Origin: Scandinavium sp036271055
GTDB lineage: Bacteria; Pseudomonadota; Gammaproteobacteria; Enterobacterales; Enterobacteriaceae
Assembly (NCBI RefSeq): GCF_036271055.1
Contig: NZ_DATBBJ010000099.1
Coordinates: 155,228-219,227 of the forward strand
Reading direction: 5' to 3'
Length of the DNA stretch: 64,000 nt
The notes beneath the pieces were generated by a model, which made no database searches, was not told the DNA's origin, and saw nothing but the letters and a program-made list of their open reading frames with translations. The position numbers and the translations under genes were made by a program. The first letter of the stretch is position 1. Each line of letters opens with the position of its first letter. Below, piece by piece: positions 17,604-26,581 of this stretch.

Positions 17604-18005
17604 TTACTCACTGTTCCCATGTTTAAATCTCATCAGGTCGCGGCGCTCTTTTTTATCAGGGCGACGGTCCGGGTGCGGCATGGTCAGCGCATTTAACTTG
17701 CGGGCCACGGCCATTTTTTCCCGTTTTTCAATACTTTCAGCGGTCTCTTCATACAGCAACACAGCTTCCGTGGCCGGACGGCGCTGCTCGGTGATGCCTT
17801 TGATAATCACCGTGCGCTCATCGTTGCCCTGACGCAGCGTCAGCGTGGCGTTCATCTCCACCACTTTACTGGGCTTGCTGCGTTGCCCGTTGTAATGCAC
17901 CTTGCCGCCTTCTACCATCTCGCGTGCGACGGCACGGGTTTTGTAAAAGCGGGCCGCCCAGAGCCACTTATCGAGCCGAATGGCCTCGGTGGGTTTCTCT
18001 TTCAT
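17604..18005 (-). CDS. hslR: Heat shock protein 15 (Hsp15)
   Basis: S4-type RNA-binding protein that binds 50S subunits carrying a stalled peptidyl-tRNA after premature translation arrest and helps recycle them. The S4 domain is at residues about 9-70 (RLDKWLWAARFYKTRAVAREMVEGGKV-type pattern), followed by a basic tail (PHPDRRPDKKERRDL). Length 133 equals E. coli. It lies between yrfG (10 bases upstream) and hslO, forming a heat-shock gene run. Confidence 0.96.
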   Translation of the reverse strand: MKEKPTEAIRLDKWLWAARFYKTRAVAREMVEGGKVHYNGQRSKPSKVVEMNATLTLRQGNDERTVIIKGITEQRRPATEAVLLYEETAESIEKREKMAVARKLNALTMPHPDRRPDKKERRDLMRFKHGNSE

Positions 18006-18015
18006 GGCTTCTCCT

Positions 18016-18684
18016 TCACCGGATCGCGGGGATCAGGCGACGATAATCATTCAGTGCCGGATGACGCTGATACTGCTTCTCCGCCACGCCAGAATCGGGA
18101 TTGGTGACGCCGAGGCAGTAGCGAATACCGAATAAGGCCGCGGCATCCAGGATTGGCTCGCTGTCATCGATAAACAGAGTCTTGTGCGGGTCAAGCGTGG
18201 TTTCTTCTGCTACCGCCTGCCACAAACGCTGGTCTTCCTTCGGATAACCAAATGTGTGGGTGGAAAGCAATAAATCAAGGTGTGACGCCAGACCGGTATG
18301 CTCCAGCTTCACCGCCAGATTGTGCGGATGCGCGTTAGTCAGCAAAATACGGCGTTTGCCGCAGGCTTTCAGCGCATCGAGGAACGGCACGGTGTCTTCA
18401 CGCAAAATGGCGTGTGGGCCTTGTGCGGTGGTCATGGCGCAGATATCCAGCCCCAGACGCTCGCTCCAGTAATCCAGACAGTACCAGTTTAGCGTATGCT
18501 GCACGGCGTGATATTCCTGGCTGATGCGCTCACGCGCTTCCTGCAGGCTCATGCCATTTTGTGCACCAAAGGTTTCCGGCACCAGTTGCTGCCAAAAATG
18601 GGTGTCGAAGGCGAGATCGAGAAGGGTGCCGTCCATGTCGAGCAGAACGGTGTCGACCTCGTGCCAGGCGATGTCGAAATGCAT
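18016..18684 (-). CDS. yrfG: GMP/IMP 5'-nucleotidase YrfG (HAD family)
   Basis: HAD-superfamily phosphatase; the E. coli enzyme hydrolyses GMP and IMP. HAD motif I is DMDGTLLDL (nucleophile Asp near residue 16), motif II is LLTNAHPHN (near 114) and motif IV is FIDDSEPILDAA (near 172). Length 222. Located between igaA and hslR on the same strand; probably the first gene of the yrfG-hslR-hslO run. Confidence 0.93.
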   Translation of the reverse strand: MHFDIAWHEVDTVLLDMDGTLLDLAFDTHFWQQLVPETFGAQNGMSLQEARERISQEYHAVQHTLNWYCLDYWSERLGLDICAMTTAQGPHAILREDTVPFLDALKACGKRRILLTNAHPHNLAVKLEHTGLASHLDLLLSTHTFGYPKEDQRLWQAVAEETTLDPHKTLFIDDSEPILDAAALFGIRYCLGVTNPDSGVAEKQYQRHPALNDYRRLIPAIR

Positions 18685-18753
18685 AGTGCGTCTCCAGCAG
18701 GAAGAATGCGCGACAGGGTATCACACCGGTCGCGCTTGCGGGAGCAGAGCGGC

Positions 18754-20901
18754 TTAGCGTTCTGTGGGATCCTGATGCAGCAAATCGGATGGCGTTAACA
18801 GCACCGGGTTGAGGCTACTTTCGTAATATTTCTGAATAGCCGCCATGCGCATGCGATGACGTTGATAGCGGCGAATCGCCTGAATGCCATTCCAGACAAA
18901 GGACGCCAGCATTGCCAACATCAACAGCGTAATGCTGACATAACGCCATAAGCCGGCGCTATCCGGCATGCGATGCAGGTTGATATGTTTGGTGCCGTTG
19001 GCATCGGTGTACAGATTGGTGACAATCCCTTCGGCGGTAAATGGCGTGTGCATCAACATCCCCGCGAGGCGTTGAAACTCACTCCACTGCTCGTGCGCCG
19101 GGTAATCATACAGACTGACTGGCGGCCAGGGTTGTGACACTAAATCGCTGCCTTCATCGCTGGCAATCAGGAAACCACCGGGAGCAGGGCTGTTGAGTGC
19201 CTGAGCCGCGCGCGCCGTTTCACGCATCACAAACGGTGCGGTAGAGGTCGTCACCAGGTTATCGAGTGTTTCCGCACTGACCGGGCGCAACAGCACGTTG
19301 ACGCCGTCCAGCTTGCCCGCGCTGGCGCGTTTGGTCAGCGCTTCCCAATCGCGTGTATTACCGAGATTCACCAATGCATTTTTCAGGCGTGCACAATCGT
19401 CCTCCGCGGAACAGAGGTCCTGCGTTTTCAGTACGATATCGGCGAAATCATCCAACAGCACCATGCCTGATTTTTGAATCGCCGAGCGCAACGCCGGGCT
19501 GACGCGCGAGCTGTCGTCCGGGCTTGGATGCAACTGACGGTTTACCGCCTGGATAAGCGCAGTGGCTTTGGTGACAATATCCGATTCTGGCAACGGCAGC
19601 GGTGGGGCGTCGTTCCAGATAATTTGCGAGCAATCAAACGGCATAAACGGCGAGCTTTCCTGCGCGGTCCATGTGCCTTGCGAATGGATATTGCACATGC
19701 CGGTGCCGGAGACATGTAGCGTATCACCCACGCGCACACCGGCCTGATCGAGCTGATTAACGGCGGTGGCTTCAATGGTTTGCGCGCCTTTCAGCCATGA
19801 AAGCGTAAATTTAAACGGCATGCTAAGCGGTACACTCATCCACAGCATCACCACAATCAGCAGTGCGCCTGCGGCAATAATTGCGCTGCGCAGCCAGTGC
19901 TGAAGTGGGAAGTGTTTCACTTCATTGTGTAGCGATAAAAAACGGCCCTGACGCACAACCTGGCGGTCGAGATAAATATCGATATCCGTTTGCTGACCAA
20001 GATCCTGAGCAATGAATGGCTGCCAGTGGCGGGGATAAATCAGGTCGATAATGCCAAGCGAAATATTATTGATTTGCTCCTGGTCATTTTCACCGAACAG
20101 GCCCCAGCGTTTTGGGGTGCCGCGCAGACAGTGAATTTCGCGTAATGCGGTTTTTGACGGCGGAGCAAACAGGCCCCACAGGCCAAATGCCAGCAGTAAA
20201 ATAGCACCCCCGGCGACCCAAGGAACAAACACTTCCGGCACCATCAGGGCAAAGAAAAACAGCACGAACGAACTGACTATCAGTAGCGCTTCACGCAGGC
20301 CATCCGGACGACTCAGCGCATACTCTTCATGCGTTTCCTGTCGAATGTTCAGCAGTTCAATTTGTTCGCTCTCTTCGCCGCGAATCGATGCCTGCGTCGA
20401 CGGTTGGTGTTCCAGCGCATAGCCTTGCGCTTCTTGTTTATGGTCGCGAAGCGTGTGCCCGTTAAGAGAGATGACCAACGGAAGGGAATCGGTATGGATC
20501 AGTTCAACTGCGTTTTCATCGTTGATGTACTGCTCCCAAAAAGGCGGCAGATGAATCTCAACGGAATCGAGAAAATAGCGCCACTTATTGGGATCTTCTG
20601 TGGTGATGCCATAGCGGGTGATCGACTGAGTGACAACGTAGACGGTATTACTCTGGGCGTTTAGCGTAAGGGCTGTGGGCGCAACGGTGGAGCCAGACGC
20701 CGGGACTTCAAGCGTGCGGCTGAGGCCTTCCAGATAACTCTCGACGGCGGTGCGTTCATCGTTGGTCAGCTTACGCGTGGTTGCGCCGCTGAACGCATGC
20801 AGCCGGGGAAGATGCCCGAGTTGCAATCGCTGTCGGTAAAACCACCCTGCAAGCAATGCGCAGGCCAGCATAGCAGCGAGAAGAATCAAAAAGGTGCCCA
20901 T
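18754..20901 (-). CDS. igaA: IgaA, inner-membrane repressor of the Rcs phosphorelay
   Basis: Essential inner-membrane protein that holds the Rcs envelope-stress pathway off through contact with RcsD; RcsF releases it. The 715 residues (711 in E. coli yrfF) show an N-terminal membrane anchor (residues 3-20), a cytoplasmic domain, two close membrane segments near 205-250, another near 340-360, a large periplasmic part with cysteine pairs (CNIHSQGTW, FDCSQI, LCSAEDDC) and a last membrane segment near 655-675. The cysteines fit the disulfides needed for function. Confidence 0.93.
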   Translation of the reverse strand: MGTFLILLAAMLACALLAGWFYRQRLQLGHLPRLHAFSGATTRKLTNDERTAVESYLEGLSRTLEVPASGSTVAPTALTLNAQSNTVYVVTQSITRYGITTEDPNKWRYFLDSVEIHLPPFWEQYINDENAVELIHTDSLPLVISLNGHTLRDHKQEAQGYALEHQPSTQASIRGEESEQIELLNIRQETHEEYALSRPDGLREALLIVSSFVLFFFALMVPEVFVPWVAGGAILLLAFGLWGLFAPPSKTALREIHCLRGTPKRWGLFGENDQEQINNISLGIIDLIYPRHWQPFIAQDLGQQTDIDIYLDRQVVRQGRFLSLHNEVKHFPLQHWLRSAIIAAGALLIVVMLWMSVPLSMPFKFTLSWLKGAQTIEATAVNQLDQAGVRVGDTLHVSGTGMCNIHSQGTWTAQESSPFMPFDCSQIIWNDAPPLPLPESDIVTKATALIQAVNRQLHPSPDDSSRVSPALRSAIQKSGMVLLDDFADIVLKTQDLCSAEDDCARLKNALVNLGNTRDWEALTKRASAGKLDGVNVLLRPVSAETLDNLVTTSTAPFVMRETARAAQALNSPAPGGFLIASDEGSDLVSQPWPPVSLYDYPAHEQWSEFQRLAGMLMHTPFTAEGIVTNLYTDANGTKHINLHRMPDSAGLWRYVSITLLMLAMLASFVWNGIQAIRRYQRHRMRMAAIQKYYESSLNPVLLTPSDLLHQDPTER

Positions 20902-21220
20902 GCTTTTCCCATCATACTTATTCTTACAGGTTTCGTCGGTTGCCCATTAACACAGAACGTGAGCCCGTAGTTAGCTATCGGCACGTATCACTCAGAACTT
21001 TAACGATTTATTAGGTTCTGACGCAACTTTTGAGCATATCAGAGGTCAACGCAAGCGAATATCAGCAAATTCTCAAAACCATTGCAAGCTCTTGACTTTT
21101 TATCCAAAGAAGTGATTGATGCTGAAAGTTACATAAATGTAAATACATGAAGTCGGGAATTGCCTAAACCGTGCGGTATGTCGCACAATTACCCGGTTAT
21201 CACAGCCAACACAGGTCATC
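20902..21220. other. Divergent igaA-nudE promoter region
   Basis: 319 bases between the divergent starts of igaA and nudE. It must hold both promoters. It contains AT-rich segments (near 21050-21150) but I cannot assign -35/-10 pairs or operators with confidence, and no ORF with a plausible start is present. Confidence 0.5.
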
Positions 21221-21781
21221 ATGGATAAACCATTAACAAAACCCACCATCCATAAAGTTGAAACGGTTGCCCGTTCGCGACTGTTTAACGTGGAAAGTGT
21301 GGATCTGGAATTCAGCAATGGCGAGCGCCGCGTGTATGAGCGCATGCGTCCGTCCACGCGCGAAGCGGTAATGATAGTCCCTATTGTTGATGACCATCTC
21401 ATTTTGATCCGCGAGTACGCCGTGGGCACCGAATCCTACGAGCTTGGTTTTTCAAAAGGGCTGATTGATCCAGGCGAAAGCGTGTTTGAGGCGGCGAACC
21501 GCGAGCTGAAAGAAGAAGTCGGTTTTGGTGCTAATGACCTGACGTTTCTGAAGAAACTGAGCATGGCGCCGTCCTATTTCTCCAGCAAAATGAATATTGT
21601 GGTGGCAGAAGATCTTTACCCGGAATCGTTGCCTGGTGATGAACCGGAGCCGCTTCCGCAGGTGCGCTGGCCGCTGAATCAGTTGCTGATGCTACTCGAT
21701 GAACCGGACTTCCACGAAGCTCGCAACGTGAGTGCGCTGTTCCTGGTGCGTGAATGGTTGAAAGAACAGGGCCGGCTTTAA
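21221..21781 (+). CDS. nudE: ADP compounds hydrolase NudE (Nudix)
   Basis: Nudix hydrolase acting on ADP-ribose, Ap3A and NADH. The Nudix box is GLIDPGESVFEAANRELKEE, at residues about 84-107 with VGFG, with all the Glu residues that bind Mg. The 186 residues equal E. coli NudE. Convergent with mrcA across a shared terminator. Confidence 0.96.
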   Translation: MDKPLTKPTIHKVETVARSRLFNVESVDLEFSNGERRVYERMRPSTREAVMIVPIVDDHLILIREYAVGTESYELGFSKGLIDPGESVFEAANRELKEEVGFGANDLTFLKKLSMAPSYFSSKMNIVVAEDLYPESLPGDEPEPLPQVRWPLNQLLMLLDEPDFHEARNVSALFLVREWLKEQGRL

Positions 21782-21805
21782 AACGTAGCGGTTTCATCGT
21801 CACAT

Positions 21806-21833
21806 AAAAAAAGCGCCTCGCGGCGCTTTTTTT
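21806..21833. terminator. Bidirectional terminator between nudE and mrcA
   Basis: AGCGCC and GGCGCT (21812-21817, 21822-21827) form a GC-rich stem with a 4-base loop, flanked by an A7 run on the left and a T7 run on the right, so it can end transcription of both convergent genes. Confidence 0.9.
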
Positions 21834-21834
21834 G

Positions 21835-24387
21835 TCAGAACAGTTCGTGCGTCTCGCCGTTATCAATCAGCGTCGTACCCACTTCATGCACCGCCTGTTG
21901 GGTCGGCTGTGTGCCTTCAATAAAGTACTCTTCACGGCTGTTACCACCGTTTGCCAGTTGTCCGGTGCCTCGGTCAATATTAACCGTGACAACGCCTGGT
22001 GGCGGGGTGAACGGCTGTTCCGGCACGCCTTCCAGCGCAGCTTTCATGAACAGATCCCATGCAGGCTGTGCACTTTTAGCACCGCCTTCATAACCGGAAA
22101 TTTGATCTTTAATCGCGCCGGAAGCACTGGTGCGACCGAGGTCGCGGCGGTGATCGTCAAAACCAATCCATACAGATGTGACCACGCCCGGACCGTAGCC
22201 TGAGAACCATGCATCTTTCGAGCTGTTAGTGGTCCCGGTTTTACCGCCGATATCATGGCGCTTCAAATCACGGCCTGCTCGCCAGCCTGTTCCCTGCCAA
22301 CCCGGTTCACCGAAAATGTTGGTGTTCAGTGCGCTTTTAATCAGGAACGACAGCGGTGTGCTGATAACGTGTGGGGCATATTCCTGACCGCTGCTGCGGG
22401 CCACCAGCGCCTGATTCGCCTGTTCAAGGCTAGGCATCGGCACCGAGGAATTCTGCGGCTCCTGTGAAGTGGCTACGTTTTCCACGTCCTGATTTTCCAG
22501 CACGTTGGATTTCGGCGTGTCGCCATAAATCACCGGAATGTCGCAATCAGCACAGGCAATTTTTGGCTTAGCTTCGAAAATTACGCCACCCGCATCGTTC
22601 TCAATTTTGCTGATGAAGAACGGGTCGATCAGGAAGCCGCCGTTCGCCATCACCGAATAACCACGCGCTACCTGGAGCGGAGTAAAGGAAGCGGAACCCA
22701 GCGCCAGGGATTCGGTACGCACAATGTTGTCCGCCGGGAAGCCAAAGCGCTGCAGATATTCTGCGGCGTAGTCCACACCCATCGCACGCATCGCGCGGAC
22801 CATGACCACGTTCTTGGACTGACCGAGGCCCTGACGAAGGCGAATCGGACCCGCATATTGCGGCGGTGAGTTTTTCGGACTCCAGTCTGAACCCGCGCCC
22901 GGATCCCAACGAGAAATCGGCACGTCGTTGAGAATGCTCGCCAGCGTCAGCCCTTTGTCCATCGCCGCAGTGTAAAGGAATGGCTTGATGTTCGAACCGA
23001 CCTGACGTAACGCCTGAGTCGCACGGTTGAATTTGCTCTGGTTAAAGTCAAAACCACCCACCAGCGCAATGATCGCCCCGTTTTGCGGGTTGATAGAAAC
23101 CAGCGCGGAGTTCACGTCCGGAACCTGAGATAACCACCAACTTTCATCCACCTGGCGAACCCAAATTTGCTGACCCGGCTGGACGACATCAGTGACTTTA
23201 CGCGGTGTTGGGCCCTGTTGTGTATCGGAGCGATACGAACGTGCCCAGCGCATACCGTCCATGTTCAGTGAGATGGATGTGCCATCGGCCATCATCACCG
23301 TTGCTTCCTGAGGATTTGCCGCTGTGACCGCTGCTGGTTCCAGTGGCCCATAAGTCGGCAGGCTTTTCAGAGTATCGGTGATTTTTTTGCTATCCCACGG
23401 GGTTTCACCCGCTTTCCACAGCACGTTGGCCGGACCGCGATAGCCGTGGCGCATGTCGTAATCCATCACGTTAGTGCGCAAAGCGTTCTGTGCGGCCAAC
23501 TGATCTTTACGGCTGATGGTGGTGTAAACGCGGTAGCCGTCTTCATAAGCTTTATCGCCGTAACGCGTCACCATTTCCTGGCGCACCATTTCGGTCAGAT
23601 AGGGCGCAGAGAAAGCGATTTCTGGCGCGTGGTAGCTGGCGTCAATCGGCTCATTCACTGCTTCATCGTATTGATCCTGAGTGATGTAGTTTTCACTCAA
23701 CATACGTGACAGCACCACGTTGCGACGGGAGGTAGCCCTGTCCATCGAATACAACGGGTTAAAGGTTGAAGGCGCTTTCGGAAGCCCTGCAATCACCGCC
23801 ATTTCGCTTAGTGTTAGCTGATCGACCGATTTACCGAAATAAACCTGAGCCGCAGCACCGACGCCGTACGCGCGATAACCGAGGTAAATCTTGTTCAGGT
23901 ACAGCTCAAGAATTTCATCTTTGCTGAGTAACTGCTCAATACGAATCGCCAGAAACGCTTCTTTGATTTTACGCGTTAGCGTTTTTTCAGGACTAAGGAA
24001 GAAGTTACGTGCCAGCTGCTGGGTGATGGTACTCGCACCCTGTGAGGCATGACCGGAGAACAGCGCGACGCTTGCCGCACGGAAGATCCCCACCGGGTCA
24101 ATACCGTGATGCTCATAGAAGCGACTGTCTTCTGTGGCAATAAAGGCCTTCGTCATTTCAGGCGGCATCTGGCTCAAGGTGACCGGAATACGGCGTTTTT
24201 CACCGTATTGGGCAATAAGCTCGCCATCCGCGCTGTAGATTTGCATGGGGATCTGCAGGCGCACATCCCTGAGTGTGGCTACATCGGGTAGCTGTGGCTC
24301 AATAAATTTGTAGAGGCCATATATCGAGCCTGCTCCCAGCAGAATGCAACAGACTGCAAGGATGAATAAATACTTTACGAACTTCAC
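21835..24387 (-). CDS. mrcA: Penicillin-binding protein 1A
   Basis: Bifunctional cell-wall synthase anchored in the inner membrane by an N-terminal segment (residues about 5-26). The glycosyltransferase domain has the catalytic Glu in ATEDSRFYEHHG (near 87-98) and GASTITQQLARN. The transpeptidase motifs are SNIK (active Ser in QVGSNIKPF), SKN (GLGQSKNVV) and KTG (GGKTGTTNSSKD). A non-catalytic OB-like insert separates the domains. Length 850 equals E. coli. Divergent from hofM. Confidence 0.98.
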   Translation of the reverse strand: MKFVKYLFILAVCCILLGAGSIYGLYKFIEPQLPDVATLRDVRLQIPMQIYSADGELIAQYGEKRRIPVTLSQMPPEMTKAFIATEDSRFYEHHGIDPVGIFRAASVALFSGHASQGASTITQQLARNFFLSPEKTLTRKIKEAFLAIRIEQLLSKDEILELYLNKIYLGYRAYGVGAAAQVYFGKSVDQLTLSEMAVIAGLPKAPSTFNPLYSMDRATSRRNVVLSRMLSENYITQDQYDEAVNEPIDASYHAPEIAFSAPYLTEMVRQEMVTRYGDKAYEDGYRVYTTISRKDQLAAQNALRTNVMDYDMRHGYRGPANVLWKAGETPWDSKKITDTLKSLPTYGPLEPAAVTAANPQEATVMMADGTSISLNMDGMRWARSYRSDTQQGPTPRKVTDVVQPGQQIWVRQVDESWWLSQVPDVNSALVSINPQNGAIIALVGGFDFNQSKFNRATQALRQVGSNIKPFLYTAAMDKGLTLASILNDVPISRWDPGAGSDWSPKNSPPQYAGPIRLRQGLGQSKNVVMVRAMRAMGVDYAAEYLQRFGFPADNIVRTESLALGSASFTPLQVARGYSVMANGGFLIDPFFISKIENDAGGVIFEAKPKIACADCDIPVIYGDTPKSNVLENQDVENVATSQEPQNSSVPMPSLEQANQALVARSSGQEYAPHVISTPLSFLIKSALNTNIFGEPGWQGTGWRAGRDLKRHDIGGKTGTTNSSKDAWFSGYGPGVVTSVWIGFDDHRRDLGRTSASGAIKDQISGYEGGAKSAQPAWDLFMKAALEGVPEQPFTPPPGVVTVNIDRGTGQLANGGNSREEYFIEGTQPTQQAVHEVGTTLIDNGETHELF

Positions 24388-24505
24388 CGGAGATTTCCCA
24401 TTTAGTGGTAATTGGGCAGTTTATAAACAAACGCGCGGTAGTATAAAGGCAACCCAGAAGCATTGATATAGCTCGAATGGGTTGAAGGATAAGGAGATCG
24501 TAAGA

Positions 24506-25228
24506 ATGGCTTACAGTCAATGGCATGCAGGATTGCACATACAGCAGGATAGCATCGTCTGTGTTGCGCTACAAAAAACACGCTTTGGGCGAGCGTTACG
24601 TCGTTGGTGGCAACTGCCGATACCGGGCGATGCCAGCGAAGAAAATTTGATTGCTGCTTTACGTCGTATTCAGCGCGAAATGCCGCGCTTTCACCGGCTT
24701 TCGGCCGCATTGCCCGCCTCCGATACAGTGCAAAAACAGTTGCCGCCGCCACGGATGGCGCTGCGCGAAAGCGAACAGGCACAATGGATTGCCAGCACGG
24801 TTGCGAAACAACTGGAAATGCCCGCCGATACGCTGACGTTTGATTATCAAAACCCTGACACGAATATTTACAGTGTGACCGCCGCCAGAAAGCGCGATGT
24901 CGATTTGCTCCAGCAGCGTCTTCATGCTGCAGGGCTGAACGTCTACGCCATCACTCCAGACGCCAGCGCGCTGCAAAATTTTCTCCCCTGGCTTGCAAAA
25001 GAAGACCGCGGGATCTGTTGGCACGACCGAAATCATTGGCTGTGGGCGACGCGTGAGACCTGGGGCAGCAGCGCTGAACCACCCGAGGGATTGCTGGCGT
25101 GCACAACGCATCACGGCGGCGGCGAGCGTTTTAACCCCTGGTTTCCACTGAGTCAGCTTCAGCCACCCTTGCCTGAAAAGGGTGATGCTTTTGCCATTGC
25201 GCTGGCCCTTGCATTGGGAGTGGACTGA
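24506..25228 (+). CDS. hofM: HofM, PilM-like pilus assembly protein
   Basis: Actin-fold PilM/ComA-type protein, the first gene of a type IV pilus/competence-like cluster (in E. coli needed for use of DNA as a nutrient). The start at MAYSQWHAGLHIQQDS (24506) is backed by AAGGAG nine bases upstream; an earlier in-frame ATG has no such site. 240 residues. The conserved ITPDASALQNFLPWL block lies mid-protein. Sequence similarity to K-12 HofM is moderate, clearly lower than for the neighbouring housekeeping genes. Confidence 0.88.
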   Translation: MAYSQWHAGLHIQQDSIVCVALQKTRFGRALRRWWQLPIPGDASEENLIAALRRIQREMPRFHRLSAALPASDTVQKQLPPPRMALRESEQAQWIASTVAKQLEMPADTLTFDYQNPDTNIYSVTAARKRDVDLLQQRLHAAGLNVYAITPDASALQNFLPWLAKEDRGICWHDRNHWLWATRETWGSSAEPPEGLLACTTHHGGGERFNPWFPLSQLQPPLPEKGDAFAIALALALGVD

Positions 25229-25229
25229 G

Positions 25230-25769
25230 ATGACACGCCCCGTGAATTTACTGTGCTGGCGGGAAATGCGTCGGAGGGACTGTTTACGCTTCTGGGGTTT
25301 GCTGTTTGTTGGCTCCTGGCTGATAGCGCTGGCGTTGATTATCGCCGCCCGCGCAGGGCAGGTGCATCAACGTGCATGGCAGGCGTTGCGCCACGAGAGT
25401 AACCAGACACTGCTCCAGACACTTATTCAGCGCGAACGCCTGCTCACTGCGCAACAGCAGAGCCGCGAAGCCTTACAGGTACATGAGCGACGCCGGGAAT
25501 TTACCCGCCGCTGGCAATCAACACTCCTCATGCTGGCAGAGAAGATGCCCGAACAAGCATGGCTGACGGCAATGCAATGGCAGGGGAATGCTTTGAGTTT
25601 CACCGGTCTGGCGAATCGCTTTTCCGCACTGTCACAAATAGACAGTATGGTGCGAAACCTGACGGGCTTTCGCTCAATAACGCCGGGTGCAACAAGGCGA
25701 GACGAGCAAGGACGTTGGCAATTCAGCTATCAGCTGCAAGTGGAGGTCAACGATGTTGATGTTCGCTGA
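25230..25769 (+). CDS. hofN: HofN, PilN-like inner-membrane protein
   Basis: Bitopic PilN-type protein: short cytoplasmic N-terminus (MTRPVNLLCWREMRRR), a membrane segment near residues 20-41, and a periplasmic coiled-coil/ferredoxin-like part. The INLLPWR-like N-terminal motif that binds PilM is present as VNLLCWR. 179 residues. The start at 25230 is one base after the hofM stop, indicating coupling; the in-frame ATG at 25182 lies within hofM and is not used. Confidence 0.87.
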   Translation: MTRPVNLLCWREMRRRDCLRFWGLLFVGSWLIALALIIAARAGQVHQRAWQALRHESNQTLLQTLIQRERLLTAQQQSREALQVHERRREFTRRWQSTLLMLAEKMPEQAWLTAMQWQGNALSFTGLANRFSALSQIDSMVRNLTGFRSITPGATRRDEQGRWQFSYQLQVEVNDVDVR

Positions 25770-26184
25770 ACGCTGGTGTGATTTGGCTCCGCGTGTTCGT
25801 GTGGGCAGTTGGTTATTCACGCTGGTGCTGTTGGTGGCGGTCGGCGGTTTTTCGGGGTGTTCACCGCTAAAGCCTATGCCTCCTGTCCCGTTAAGTGCGC
25901 AGTGGCAAAAAATGATGCCCTTGCGAGCGGTTGGTTCTGCGATTTCTGGCTCGTCGGCAAAACCTTTTTCTGCGCTCGATTTTGAGAGTGACGGTCGTCA
26001 TCTGGTGAGTTGGCAGCCCGTGGGCGCAGGGGGAGAGCTGGCGCTGGAGGCCGATTGGCACACGATTCCGCCGCTGTTTGCGCTTCTGGCTGAAACCGGC
26101 CGGGCGGTGCGGGGATTTAATCTTCAGCCCGAAAAGCAAGGTCTGCGCCTGACGCTGCAACTGGAGGCGATCGCGGATGAGTAA
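25753..26184 (+). CDS. hofO: HofO, PilO-like protein
   Basis: Small inner-membrane protein at the PilO position of the cluster. 143 residues with a membrane segment near 18-35 and a periplasmic remainder. The start at 25753 has GGAGG six bases upstream and overlaps the end of hofN by 17 bases. A second ATG two codons later is possible. Function is inferred from position and weak family likeness. Confidence 0.82.
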   Translation: MLMFAERWCDLAPRVRVGSWLFTLVLLVAVGGFSGCSPLKPMPPVPLSAQWQKMMPLRAVGSAISGSSAKPFSALDFESDGRHLVSWQPVGAGGELALEADWHTIPPLFALLAETGRAVRGFNLQPEKQGLRLTLQLEAIADE

Positions 26185-26581
26185 CAGGCTCGCGCTCGCG
26201 GTAATCCTGCTTTCGCTGCCCTGGCTCGTTGGTCTGCGGGATCCGTTTTTGCCGCCGGTAGACCGCTGTGCTGCTTCGCAGATTACGATCTGGCATTACC
26301 GTGGCATGGTAAGCAGCGGGCAACTGCGGGTCGGGATGGTTGTGGATGCTGGCGGTAAATGGCAACGCCTGGCTCAAGGGCAACGGCTCGAAAATGGCTG
26401 GCAGGTCACTGGCGTTGAGCCAGAACACATGGATATGGCCGCTGGCGTTGACTGCGAACCGTCGCAGTGGCGCTGGCTGAAAGAAGGAACGAAAAATGAT
26501 TCGAAGAGCGCTTCTGGTGTTACTGCTGATGGTTCCCATGACCTGGGGAAAAGACAAAAAAGTAACGCTAACGGTAGATGA
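26177..26581 (+). CDS. hofP: HofP, PilP-like protein
   Basis: 134-residue protein with an N-terminal signal or anchor (residues 1-20) followed by the PilP hallmark LRDPFLPP. The same length as K-12 HofP. It overlaps hofO by 8 bases and hofQ by 86 bases. The overlapped C-terminal 28 residues are polar and low in conservation, which suggests that they are free to drift with the hofQ frame. PilP-type proteins link the inner-membrane complex to the secretin. Confidence 0.82.
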   Translation: MSNRLALAVILLSLPWLVGLRDPFLPPVDRCAASQITIWHYRGMVSSGQLRVGMVVDAGGKWQRLAQGQRLENGWQVTGVEPEHMDMAAGVDCEPSQWRWLKEGTKNDSKSASGVTADGSHDLGKRQKSNANGR